A stretch of DNA of 64,000 nucleotides. It comes from Pseudorhodoferax soli. Lineage in GTDB: Bacteria > Pseudomonadota > Gammaproteobacteria > Burkholderiales > Burkholderiaceae_C. The notes beneath the pieces are model-generated. The model ran no database searches. It had not been told where the DNA came from and saw nothing but the letters and a program-made list of their open reading frames with translations. This document shows, one piece after another, positions 29,477 through 39,750 of this stretch (positions are counted from its first letter, which is position 1; each line of letters starts with the position of its first letter). The stretch is from contig NZ_QPJK01000002.1 of NCBI RefSeq assembly GCF_003337555.1, positions 186,001-250,000 of the forward strand. Direction: 5' to 3'. The position numbers and the translations under genes are program-made.

Positions 29477-32017
29477 ATGATCAAACGTTCCAATGCTGCT
29501 GAACAGGCCGATGACAAACCACTGGTGAAGCCGGCCTTGCAGGGCTGGACGCGCAGCATGGTGGCCGCAACCGCCACCGCGGCATTGCTGGCGCCGCTGC
29601 AGCAGGCCCAGGCATTGACCTTGGGCCGGGCCTCGGTGCAATCGGCCCTCGGCGAGCCGTTGCGCGCCGAGATCGAGCTGCCGGACATCACGGAAGAAGA
29701 GTCCCGCACGCTGCAGACCGCGATCGCGACGCCCCAGGCGTTCCGCGCGGCCGGGCTCGAGTACAACGCCGCCCTGGGCACGGTGCGCATCGAACGGGCG
29801 CGCCGCGCCGATGGTCGCGCCGTGCTGCGGCTCAGCAGCGACCAGCCCGTCCGCGAGCCCTTCATCGACCTGATCCTGCAGGCCAACTGGGCCTCGGGCC
29901 GGGCGGTGCGCGATTACACCTTGCTGCTGGACCCACCGTCGCAGCGCCAACCCGCTGCGCAGACGGCGCCGCAGTTGCCGCCCAGCGCCGCCGCGGCACC
30001 GCCTGCCGTGGCCGCGCCGCCTGCTCGCCCACCCGCCGCGCCCCCGGCGGCTTCGGCGCCAGCGCCGGCCCCAGCGCCAGCCGCCACTCCAGCGCCGCCC
30101 TCGCCTCCTGCAGCGCCGCCGGCTCCGGCAGCACGCGCAGCCGCACCCCCACCGGCGCCCGGCGCCACGCCAGACACCGCCACCGTGCGCCGTGGCGACA
30201 CCGCCAGCCGCATCGCCTCCGCCAACCGGCCGCCCAACGTCTCGCTCGACCAGATGCTGGTCGCCATGTTGCGGGGCAATCCGAACGCCTTCATCGACGG
30301 CAACGTCAACCGCCTGCGTGCCGGTGCCGTGCTGGACTTGCCCAACGCCAGCCAGGCCGCCGCCGTTCCCGCGGACGAAGCCACGCGCACGATCGCGGCC
30401 CAGTCGCGCGACTTCAACGCCTACCGCAGCCAGATGGCGGGCCAGGTGCCCACGGTCCCGGGCGGCGCGCAGCGTTCTGCCAGCGGCCGGGTGCAAGGCA
30501 AGGTCGACGACAGCCGGCCCGCGGCGACGGCACCGGACCGGCTGACCCTGTCCAAGGGTGGCGTGCAAAGCCGCGCGCAGGAAGAAAAGATTGCGCGCGA
30601 AAAGGCCAGCAAGGAAGCCGCCGAACGCGTCGCGGAACTCTCGCGCAACATCGACGCGCTCAACAAGCTGGGCGCGGGCGGCCCCGCATCATCCGCATCC
30701 GCATCCGCACCTGCGCCCGCCCCAGCGCCGGCGCCGGAACCTGCGGCCTGGGCTGCTGCGCAGGTCCCTGCCCCGCAAGCTTCGGCCCCAGCCCCGGCGT
30801 CCGCCCCGGAACCCGCCGCATCGGTGCCTGCAGCCGAGCCGCCTGCCTCCGCCAAGGCCCTGCCAGCCCCCGGCCCAATGCCCGCGGCGCAGGAACAGGG
30901 CGGCCTGCTCGACAGCCTGCGCCGCAACCCGCTGCTGCTGGCCGCGGCGGCCGTCCTGCTCGCCCTGCTGGCCGCGTTGGGCATCTACCGCGCACGCCAG
31001 CGCCGCCAGGCCGCCGAAGAGGAGAGCCGCCTGCAGGAGCCGGTGGAGTCGTTCTTCGCCAGCAGCGGTGGCCAGCATGTGGACACCACCGCCGAGAGCG
31101 AGGCGGCGGCTACCGCCGTCTACTCGCCCAGCCAGTCCGACACCAGCAGCGAGGTTGATCCGGTGGCCGAAGCAGAGGTCTACCTCGCTTACGGCCGCAA
31201 TCTGCAGGCCGAGGAAATCCTCCAGGAAGCCCTGCGCACCACGCCCGAACGCGTGGCCATCCACGCCAAGCTGGCCGAGATCCATGCCAAGCGCCGCGAC
31301 GCGACCGCGCTGCAGGCGACCGCGGCGAAGGTGCACGCCCTGACCGGCGGCACTGGCCCCGAATGGGAAGCTGTCGCGGCACTGGGCCGCGAACTGCAAC
31401 CAGAACACCCGCTCTGGCGCGATGCCGCCGTGGCGGGCCTGGGCGCGGCAGCCGCAGGCGCCGCTGTCGCTGTGGCTGGCGCCGCGCCGCCGCCGCCCGC
31501 GGCCGATGACAGCGATGCTTCGCTGTGGCCGGACTCCACGGCGACCCCGCCCGCGCCGTCGGCACCCGCACTGCAGCCCATGCCGGACATTAGCCTGGAC
31601 CTCGGCGACGACGACAGCCCGGCCCCGCGGGCGCCGCCTGCCAAGCCCGCGGCCGATGCCGAGCCACCGGCGCCACCGATGGCCGAAGCCATGGACCTCG
31701 ACTTCGACGTGCAGAGCACCTACAAGGCGCCGTTGGCGGCGCCCACGCCCGCACCGGCCACGGACTCCGACCTGCTGCCGTTCGACCTGGGCTCGCTGTC
31801 GCTGGACCTCGGCGAACCCGCCGACAAGGGCTCGGCCGCCGAGCCCATCGCCGAACCGGAGGCCGACGACCCGCTCGCCACCAAGCTGGCCCTGGCCGAG
31901 GAATTCCAGGCCATTGGTGATGACGACGGCGCGCGCGCGCTGGCAGAAGAGGTGCTGGCCGAAGCCACCGGGCCGCTCAAGGCCCAGGCGCAGCGCTTCC
32001 TGGCCGAACTCGGCTGA
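29477..32017 (+). CDS. fimV: FimV/HubP-type polar hub protein
   Basis: The 846-residue protein has a signal or anchor segment (about 28-48) and the FimV N-terminal domain (LGRASVQSALGEPLRAEIEL). A Pro/Ala-rich stretch precedes a LysM peptidoglycan-binding domain at about 235-290 (TVRRGDTASRIA). A transmembrane helix lies at about 485-505, followed by an acidic cytoplasmic region with TPR-like repeats. The last 45 residues are the conserved FimV C-terminal motif (KLALAEEFQAIGDDDGARALAEEVL). FimV/HubP proteins organise the cell pole and type IV pilus or twitching machinery. Linkage to truA and trp genes is the usual one. Confidence 0.9.
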   Translation: MIKRSNAAEQADDKPLVKPALQGWTRSMVAATATAALLAPLQQAQALTLGRASVQSALGEPLRAEIELPDITEEESRTLQTAIATPQAFRAAGLEYNAALGTVRIERARRADGRAVLRLSSDQPVREPFIDLILQANWASGRAVRDYTLLLDPPSQRQPAAQTAPQLPPSAAAAPPAVAAPPARPPAAPPAASAPAPAPAPAATPAPPSPPAAPPAPAARAAAPPPAPGATPDTATVRRGDTASRIASANRPPNVSLDQMLVAMLRGNPNAFIDGNVNRLRAGAVLDLPNASQAAAVPADEATRTIAAQSRDFNAYRSQMAGQVPTVPGGAQRSASGRVQGKVDDSRPAATAPDRLTLSKGGVQSRAQEEKIAREKASKEAAERVAELSRNIDALNKLGAGGPASSASASAPAPAPAPAPEPAAWAAAQVPAPQASAPAPASAPEPAASVPAAEPPASAKALPAPGPMPAAQEQGGLLDSLRRNPLLLAAAAVLLALLAALGIYRARQRRQAAEEESRLQEPVESFFASSGGQHVDTTAESEAAATAVYSPSQSDTSSEVDPVAEAEVYLAYGRNLQAEEILQEALRTTPERVAIHAKLAEIHAKRRDATALQATAAKVHALTGGTGPEWEAVAALGRELQPEHPLWRDAAVAGLGAAAAGAAVAVAGAAPPPPAADDSDASLWPDSTATPPAPSAPALQPMPDISLDLGDDDSPAPRAPPAKPAADAEPPAPPMAEAMDLDFDVQSTYKAPLAAPTPAPATDSDLLPFDLGSLSLDLGEPADKGSAAEPIAEPEADDPLATKLALAEEFQAIGDDDGARALAEEVLAEATGPLKAQAQRFLAELG

Positions 32018-32039
32018 GCGGCGCGCCGGGGAGGGATCG

Positions 32040-32825
32040 ATGGTGCGTCTGGCACTCGGGGTCAGCTATGCGGGCCAGGCCTACGACGGCTGGCAGAGCC
32101 AGCCTTCGGGCAACACCGTGCAGGACAAGCTCGAAGCGGCGCTGCGCAGCTTCGCGCAGCAGGACATCGGCACCCTCTGCGCCGGCCGCACCGATGCCGG
32201 TGTGCATGGCCTCATGCAGGTGGTGCACTTCGACACCACGGTCCGGCGCGAGACCCATGCCTGGGTGCGCGGCACCAACAGCTTCCTGCCTGGTGACATC
32301 GCCGTGCAATGGGCCCATCCCGTCACGGAGCAGTTCCACGCACGCGCCAGCGCCATCGGCCGGCGCTACGCCTACGTGCTGATGGAGTCGCCCGTGCGGC
32401 CCAGTGTGGAGCGCGGGCGCATCGGCTGGGTGCACCGCCCGCTCGACCACGCAGCCATGCAGGCGGCGGCCGTGCTGTTGCTGGGCGAGCACGATTTCAC
32501 ATCCTTCCGCGCCTCGCAGTGCCAGGCGCGCACGCCCGTCAAGACCATGCGCCGCATCGACATCACGCGGCGCGGCGCCTACTGGCGTTTCGAGTTCGAG
32601 GCCGATGCATTCCTGCACCACATGATCCGCAACCTCATGGGTTGCCTGCTGGTCGTCGGCAAGGGCGACCGGCCCGTGGAATGGATGGCCGAGGTGCTGG
32701 CCGCGCGCGACCGCCGCGTAGCCGCCCCCACCTTCTCACCCGACGGTCTGTACTTCCTGGGCCCGCGCTACGAAGACCATTGGGGCCTCCCGGAACGCAC
32801 GGTTGCCTATGATTGGCTCCCCTGA
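32040..32825 (+). CDS. truA: tRNA pseudouridine(38-40) synthase
   Basis: TruA (261 residues) isomerises uridines 38-40 in tRNA anticodon arms. The catalytic Asp52 lies in CAGRTDAGVHG, and RYAYVLMESP, DFTSFRASQC and FLHHMIRNLMGCLL are family motifs. The ATG at 32040 follows GGGGAGG (32027-32033). The fimV-truA-trpF order is typical of Beta- and Gammaproteobacteria. Confidence 0.95.
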   Translation: MVRLALGVSYAGQAYDGWQSQPSGNTVQDKLEAALRSFAQQDIGTLCAGRTDAGVHGLMQVVHFDTTVRRETHAWVRGTNSFLPGDIAVQWAHPVTEQFHARASAIGRRYAYVLMESPVRPSVERGRIGWVHRPLDHAAMQAAAVLLLGEHDFTSFRASQCQARTPVKTMRRIDITRRGAYWRFEFEADAFLHHMIRNLMGCLLVVGKGDRPVEWMAEVLAARDRRVAAPTFSPDGLYFLGPRYEDHWGLPERTVAYDWLP

Positions 32826-32879
32826 GCGCTTCGCCTGAAAGCGCCCCACCGCCGCCCGTTTGGGCAGAGGTTTCCCCCT

Positions 32880-33558
32880 ATGACCAGAACCCGCATCAAG
32901 ATCTGCGGCATCACGCGCGAACAAGACCTGGACGCCGCCGTGGCCGCTGGCGCCGACGCCGTCGGCTTCGTGCTCTACGCCAATAGCCCGCGCTGTGTCG
33001 CACCGCGCCGCGCGGCCGAGCTTGCACGCCGGCTGCCGCCCTTCGTCACGCCCGTGCTGTTGTTCGTCAACACCCCGCCCCAGGAAGTGGCCGCCGCCTG
33101 CGACCAGGTGCCTGGCGCCACGGTGCAGTTCCACGGCGACGAGACGCCGGCCCAATGCCTGGCTGCCACGGCACGCCCCGCCCGCCCCTTCCTGCGCGCA
33201 GCCCGCATTCCGCTGGATGAAAACGCAGGGCCGTTCGACTTGGTAAGATTCGCGGCCGAATTCTCCCAAGCCCAGGCCATCCTGCTCGACGCCCATGTCG
33301 AGGGATACGGCGGCGGCGGCAAGGCATTCAATTGGTCACTCCTGCCAACAAGCGTCGACTCTCACCTCGTCTTGAGTGGTGGACTCACGCCTGCAAACGT
33401 GACCGATGGCATCTTGCAGGTGCGGCCACGCGCGCTGTCGCTGGCCGTTGATGTGAGTTCCGGCGTCGAGGCCTCCAAGGGCATCAAGGACGCCGACAAG
33501 ATCAACCGCTTCGTCGCGGCCGTCCGCGCCGCCGACGCGCACTTTGCAAAGATTCATC

Positions 33559-33584
<26 letters not shown>
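32880..33584 (+). CDS. trpF: Phosphoribosylanthranilate isomerase
   Basis: The 234-residue TIM-barrel enzyme catalyses the Amadori rearrangement of phosphoribosylanthranilate in tryptophan synthesis. It begins [16 protein letters not shown] with the catalytic Cys and has [25 protein letters not shown] and [10 protein letters not shown], the last including the phosphate-binding loop. Length is slightly above average owing to a C-terminal extension. trpB starts inside its last 26 bases. There is no Trp-rich leader peptide upstream. Confidence 0.95.
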
Positions 33585-34823
<1,239 letters not shown>

Positions 34824-34827
<4 letters not shown>

Positions 34828-35633
34828 GCCGCATCGCCACCACCTTCGCCGGGCTCAAGGCGCAAGGCCGCAAGGCGCTGATCCCCTATGTCACGGCCGG
34901 CTTCCCCTATGCCGACGTCACGCCCGAACTCATGCACGCCATGGTCGCGGCCGGCGCCGACGTGATCGAACTCGGCGTGCCGTTCAGCGACCCGATGGCC
35001 GACGGGCCGGTGATCCAGGAGGCAGGCGAGAAGGCCCTGGCCCTGGGCATCGGCATGGCGCAGGTGCTCGCGATGGTGAAGGCTTTCCGCGTGCAGGATA
35101 CGCAGACGCCCGTGGTGCTGATGGGCTACGCCAACCCGGTCGAGCGTTACGAGCAGCGCCACGGCGCCGACAGCTTTCCGCGCGATGCGGCGGCCGCCGG
35201 TGTCGACGGCGTGCTCGTCGTCGACTACCCGCCCGAGGAGTGCGTGGACTTTGCGGCCCGCCTGCGCGCCAAGGGCATCGACCTGATCTTCCTGCTGGCT
35301 CCCACCTCGACCGACGAGCGCATGCGCCAGGTGGCCGAGGTGGCGAGCGGCTACGTCTACTACGTCTCGCTCAAGGGCGTGACGGGTGCCGGCACGCTGG
35401 ACACCGCGGCTGTGGAGGCCATGCTGCCGCGCATCCGCCGCCATGTGCAGCTGCCCGTCGGCGTCGGCTTCGGCATCCGCGATGCCAGCACGGCCCAGAC
35501 CGTGGGCCGCGTGGCCGATGCGGTGGTCATCGGCAGCAAGATCATCCAGCTGCTCGACGGGCAGCCGCGCGACCAGGTCGCCAGCACGGCGGCTGGGTTC
35601 CTGCGCGGCATCCGTTCGGCACTCGACGCATAA
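34824..35633 (+). CDS. trpA: Tryptophan synthase alpha subunit
   Basis: TrpA (269 residues) cleaves indole-glycerol phosphate and passes indole through a tunnel to TrpB. Motifs are the catalytic Glu/Asp region [18 protein letters not shown], the acid in VVDYPPEE, and the phosphate-binding VGVGFGIRD. It is translationally coupled to trpB; accD follows after 37 bases, the usual trpFBA-accD order. Confidence 0.97.
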
Positions 35634-35670
35634 TCCTTCCCCCGTTCGCTCACCGGAGTAGCCAAATCTC

Positions 35671-36549
35671 ATGTCCTGGCTCGAAAAACTGCTTCCCGCC
35701 AAGATCCAGCCCAGCGACCCGGCCGAGCGCCGCCAGGTCCCCGAGGGCCTGTGGATCAAGTGCCCCAGCTGCGAGACCGTGCTCTACAAGACGGATCTCG
35801 AGAAGAACCTGAACGTCTGCCCGACCTGCGGCCACCACCACCGCATCACGGCGCGTGCACGGCTGGACACCTTCCTGGATCCCGAAGGCCGCTACGAGAT
35901 CGGCCACGAGGTCCTGCCCATGGACCCGCTCAAGTTCAAGGACAGCCGCAAGTACCCTGAGCGGCTCAAGGAAGCGCTGGACAACACCGAGGAAACCGAT
36001 GCGCTGATCGTCATGGGCGGCGCACTCCATGGGCTGAACGTGGTGGTCGCCTGCTTCGAGTTCGAGTTCATGGGCGGCAGCATGGGCAGCGTGGTGGGCG
36101 AACGCTTCGTGCGCGGCGTGCACGCGGCCATCGACCAGAAGGTGCCCTTCATTTGCTTCACCGCCACCGGCGGTGCGCGCATGCAGGAGGGCCTGCTCTC
36201 GCTGATGCAGATGGCCAAGACCAATGCCTCGCTGACGCGCCTGGCCAAGAAGGGCCTGCCCTACATCAGCGTGCTGACCGACCCGACCATGGGCGGCGTG
36301 AGCGCCGGCTTCGCCTTCGTCGGCGACCTGGTCATCGCCGAACCCAAGGCGCTGATCGGCTTCGCCGGCCCGCGCGTGATCGAGTCCACCGTGCGCGTGA
36401 CGCTGCCCGAGGGCTTCCAGCGCGCCGAATTCCTGCAGCAAAAGGGCGCGGTCGACCTGATCTGCAACCGCAAGGACCTGCGCCGCACCATCGCCAGCAC
36501 GCTGGCCATGCTGCAGCGCCAGCCGGCCGACGCCGTCAGCGCCGGCTGA
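35671..36549 (+). CDS. accD: Acetyl-CoA carboxylase carboxyltransferase subunit beta
   Basis: AccD (292 residues) transfers the carboxyl group from carboxybiotin to acetyl-CoA, with AccA. The N-terminal zinc ribbon has Cys31, Cys34, Cys50 and Cys53 (CPSC, CPTCG). The crotonase-like core shows [26 protein letters not shown] and [12 protein letters not shown]. It ends directly next to the oppositely transcribed yggT gene, with no base between the two stop codons. Confidence 0.96.
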   Translation: MSWLEKLLPAKIQPSDPAERRQVPEGLWIKCPSCETVLYKTDLEKNLNVCPTCGHHHRITARARLDTFLDPEGRYEIGHEVLPMDPLKFKDSRKYPERLKEALDNTEETDALIVMGGALHGLNVVVACFEFEFMGGSMGSVVGERFVRGVHAAIDQKVPFICFTATGGARMQEGLLSLMQMAKTNASLTRLAKKGLPYISVLTDPTMGGVSAGFAFVGDLVIAEPKALIGFAGPRVIESTVRVTLPEGFQRAEFLQQKGAVDLICNRKDLRRTIASTLAMLQRQPADAVSAG

Positions 36550-37104
36550 TCAGAAGCTCATGCCGCCCAGCACGCCGCGCAAGGCGTGCTGCAGCACGAT
36601 GGACGCCACCTGCAGCAACACCAGCAGGATCAGCGGCGTGAGATCCATGCCGCCCACCAGCGGCACCACGCGCCGCAACGGCCGCAGGGGCGGCGCCACC
36701 AAGCGGCCGATCACGTCGTACAGCGGCGACTGCGCCTGCACCCACGAGAGGATGGCGTAGACGATCAACAGGCCCGTGAGGCCGTAGATCACCAGGCCGA
36801 TCACGCCGAAGATCGCCATCACCGGCACGACGACCAGTGCGCCGCCGGTCAGCAACCACAGCAGGAAGAATTGCGCCAGCTTGAGCAGCAAGGCTCCGGC
36901 CAGGCTGGCCATGTCCCAGCGCCCCACCGGGCGCAGCACCTTGCGCAGCGGCAGCACCAACCAGTCCGTCAGCGCGAACACCATGTTGCCGATCGGGTTG
37001 CCGAACGGGATGCGCTGGTGCTGCATGTACAGCCGCAGCAGGCAGGCGCTGCCCAGCAGGCCGGCGGCCACCTCGAGCAGAAAAGCGAAGATTTGATACA
37101 GCAT
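36550..37104 (-). CDS. YggT-family membrane protein
   Basis: The 184-residue protein has four to five hydrophobic helices arranged as two YGGT repeats; PFGNPIGNMVFALTDWLVLPLR and SPLYDVIGRLVAPPLRPLRR (shown in part) carry the typical N-P-I and R-P-L-R signatures. Family members are inner-membrane proteins linked to osmotic tolerance or cell-division factors in some bacteria; the molecular role is not settled. It is the only minus-strand gene in this part of the window and converges exactly on accD. Confidence 0.85.
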   Translation of the reverse strand: MLYQIFAFLLEVAAGLLGSACLLRLYMQHQRIPFGNPIGNMVFALTDWLVLPLRKVLRPVGRWDMASLAGALLLKLAQFFLLWLLTGGALVVVPVMAIFGVIGLVIYGLTGLLIVYAILSWVQAQSPLYDVIGRLVAPPLRPLRRVVPLVGGMDLTPLILLVLLQVASIVLQHALRGVLGGMSF

Positions 37105-37112
37105 GCGGCCCT

Positions 37113-37781
37113 ATGAAAAGCGCATGGGATGATAGCGGCTGCAACAATCCCGCCGGTCCCTTGATTCCCTCGCCGCTGCCCCTGTTTCCGCTGTCCACCG
37201 TGTTGTTCCCAGGGGGCGTGTTGCCGCTGCGCATCTTCGAGGTGCGCTACCTCGACTTGATCGGCCAGTGCCAGCGTGAAGGCAAGCCCTTTGGCGTGGT
37301 CGCTTTGCACCAGGGCACCGAGGTGCGCCGGGCCGGCGCGCCTGCGGAGGAATTCCTGCAGGTCGGCACCCTGGCCCACCTGCGCGATGTCGAGCGGCCA
37401 CAGCCTGGGCTCATCAACATCGTCTGCGACGCAGGCGCACGCTTTCGCATCGAGGGTGCGCGCCAGCTTCCGCACGGCCTGTGGATGGCCGATGTGCAGG
37501 CCATACCCGACGACGCAGCCGTGCCCGTGCCCGACGACCTGAGCGAGGTGGCCACGGCGCTTGAACAGCTGCTGGACAGCTGGCGCGCGCGCGCCATCCC
37601 CGAAGACCAGTGGCCGCTGCGCGCGCCCTGGCGCTGGGACGACTGCGGCTGGCTGGCCAACCGCTGGTGCGAACTGCTGCCGCTGCCACTGGCCGTGAAG
37701 CAGCAGCTCATGGAACTGGACAATCCGCTGGTGCGGCTGGAGCTGGTGGGTGATCTGCTGGCACGGCACGGCCAGGCCTGA
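37113..37781 (+). CDS. Stand-alone LON N-terminal (substrate-binding) domain protein
   Basis: The 222-residue protein resembles the N-terminal domain of Lon protease, with LPLFPLSTVLFPGGVLPLRIFEVRY near residue 21 (given in part) and a helical C-terminus. It has neither the AAA+ ATPase nor the Ser-Lys protease domain of Lon. Stand-alone LON-domain proteins are widespread in proteobacteria and their function is mostly unknown. Its TGA overlaps the ATG of the WbpM-like gene by one base (TGATG at 37779-37783), so it may be co-translated with the glycan operon. Confidence 0.85.
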   Translation: MKSAWDDSGCNNPAGPLIPSPLPLFPLSTVLFPGGVLPLRIFEVRYLDLIGQCQREGKPFGVVALHQGTEVRRAGAPAEEFLQVGTLAHLRDVERPQPGLINIVCDAGARFRIEGARQLPHGLWMADVQAIPDDAAVPVPDDLSEVATALEQLLDSWRARAIPEDQWPLRAPWRWDDCGWLANRWCELLPLPLAVKQQLMELDNPLVRLELVGDLLARHGQA

Positions 37782-39724
37782 TGCCGGCAGCGCGCGCTTC
37801 TTCTTCCGTGCTCGGCTGGCCCCGCGCCGTCAAGCGCGTCGTGGTCGTGGTGACGGACGTGGCCCTGTCGCTTGCGGCGACCTGGCTGGCCTTCACGCTG
37901 CGCCTGGACACGCTGCACTGGCCCGCGCAAGACCAATGGGCCGTGTACACGGTGGCACCGCTGCTGTCTGTGCCGGTGTTCGTGCGCTTCGGCTTGTACC
38001 GCGCGATCTTCCGCTACACGGGCGTGGCCACGCTGGTCGCCACGGCCAAGGCCATCGCGCTGTACGCGCTGATGCTGCTGGCCGCGCTGGCCGTGATGCA
38101 GAACGCGGGCCTGTCGGTCGTGCCGCGCAGCCTGGGCATCCTGCAGCCGCTGATCTTTCTGCTGCTGGTGCTGGCCAGCCGCACGCTCGCGCGCGCCTGG
38201 CTGGACGCGCAGGCGCAGCACGGTCTGCGTGCCCCGCGCCGGCTCATGGTGTATGGCGCAGGCCAGGCCGGCGCGGAGGCCGCCGCCGCGCTGCTGAACG
38301 GCCGCCAGCCCTACCGCTTGCTCGGCTTCATCGACGACGACGCGGCCAAGGTCGGCCGCAGCATCCATGGCGTGCGCGTGTTCGCGCCACGCGAACTTCC
38401 CGCCTTGGTCGCGCGCCTGCGCGTGCAGGACATCCTGCTGGCCATCCCGAGCGCGGCCCGCGAACGCCGCAATGACATCCTCAAGGGCCTGCAGCCGCTG
38501 CCGGTGCACGTGCGCACGCTGCCCAGCCTGGCCGACTTGGCCAGCGGCCGCGTCAGCGTGCAGGACATCCACGAGCTGGACATCGAGGACCTGCTGGGCC
38601 GCGAACCCGTGCCGCCGCGGCCCGAACTGCTGGCGCGCAACCTGGCCGGCCGCACGGTGCTGGTCACCGGGGCGGGCGGCAGCATCGGCAGTGAACTGTG
38701 CCGCCAGATCCTGCGCGAAAGGCCGACGCGGCTGGTGCTGCTGGACCACAGCGAGTTCGCGCTCTACACCATCCACGAGGAACTGCAAGGCCTGGGAACG
38801 CGCCTGGGCAGCGAAGTGGACCTGGTGGCCGTATTGGGCAGTGTCGTGCACTACGCCCGCCTGACCGCGCTGTTCCAGCGCTGGCAGCCCACCACGGTCT
38901 ACCATGCCGCGGCCTACAAGCACGTGCCACTGGTCGAGGACAACGCGGCCGAGGGCGTCATGAACAACGTGCTCGGCACGCTGAACCTCGCGCGCGCCGC
39001 CATGGCCGGAGGCGCCGAGCACTTCGTCCTGATCTCCACCGACAAAGCCGTGCGGCCGACGAACGTGATGGGGGGCAGCAAACGCGTTGCCGAGCTGATC
39101 CTGCAGGCGCTGGCGGCGACGCCGGTCGCCGTGTTCGACACGCCGCGCGACGCGCCCCCGGCTGAGCTGCGCAACCGCACGCGCTTTTCGATGGTGCGCT
39201 TCGGCAACGTGCTGGGCTCCAGTGGCAGCGTGGTGCCGCTGTTCCGCCGGCAGCTCGCGGCTGGTGGGCCGTTGACGGTCACGCATGCGGAGGTCACGCG
39301 CTACTTCATGACCATCACCGAGGCCGCGCAACTGGTGTTGCAAGCCAGCGCCATGGCCCAAGGCGGCGAGGTGTTCGTGCTGGACATGGGGCAGCCCGTG
39401 AAGATCATGGACCTTGCGCGGCGCATGGTGGACCTGTCGGGGCTGCGCGTGCGCGACGAAGTGCATCCGTACGGCGACATCGCCATCACGGTCACGGGCT
39501 TGCGTCCGGGCGAAAAGCTCTACGAGGAACTGCTGATCGGCGACAACCCGGAGCCGACAGAGCATCCGCGGATTCTCCGGGCGCGGGAGGAGCACATGGA
39601 CTGGGACGTGCTGAGCACGCACCTGCAGGCCTTGACGGATGCGGCGCGGCATGGCGAGACCACTTCCATGCTGGAGCAGCTGCGACAGCTCGTCCCCGGA
39701 TATCGGGGCGGCGAACGGGCCTGA
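37781..39724 (+). CDS. Membrane nucleotide-sugar 4,6-dehydratase (WbpM/PglF/CapD family)
   Basis: The 647-residue protein has four N-terminal transmembrane helices (about 17-130), a first nucleotide-binding fold near residue 155 (YGAGQAGAEAA), and a C-terminal SDR domain from about 288 (VTGAGGSIGSEL). The active site is the SMK type of the inverting large dehydratases (TDKAVRPTNVMGGSKR). Such enzymes convert UDP-GlcNAc to a 4-keto-6-deoxy sugar used for QuiNAc, FucNAc or bacillosamine. It opens the glycan cluster; a matching 4-reductase-type SDR and sugar-phosphate transferase lie at the cluster's end. Confidence 0.9.
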   Translation: MPAARASSSVLGWPRAVKRVVVVVTDVALSLAATWLAFTLRLDTLHWPAQDQWAVYTVAPLLSVPVFVRFGLYRAIFRYTGVATLVATAKAIALYALMLLAALAVMQNAGLSVVPRSLGILQPLIFLLLVLASRTLARAWLDAQAQHGLRAPRRLMVYGAGQAGAEAAAALLNGRQPYRLLGFIDDDAAKVGRSIHGVRVFAPRELPALVARLRVQDILLAIPSAARERRNDILKGLQPLPVHVRTLPSLADLASGRVSVQDIHELDIEDLLGREPVPPRPELLARNLAGRTVLVTGAGGSIGSELCRQILRERPTRLVLLDHSEFALYTIHEELQGLGTRLGSEVDLVAVLGSVVHYARLTALFQRWQPTTVYHAAAYKHVPLVEDNAAEGVMNNVLGTLNLARAAMAGGAEHFVLISTDKAVRPTNVMGGSKRVAELILQALAATPVAVFDTPRDAPPAELRNRTRFSMVRFGNVLGSSGSVVPLFRRQLAAGGPLTVTHAEVTRYFMTITEAAQLVLQASAMAQGGEVFVLDMGQPVKIMDLARRMVDLSGLRVRDEVHPYGDIAITVTGLRPGEKLYEELLIGDNPEPTEHPRILRAREEHMDWDVLSTHLQALTDAARHGETTSMLEQLRQLVPGYRGGERA

Positions 39725-39750
39725 GAACATGCCGGCTAAGCGCACCGCCA

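Noticed and set aside
32826-32879. Tryptophan attenuator before trpF
   Set aside because: No ORF with tandem Trp codons and no terminator-antiterminator pair; only a short G+C-rich gap.
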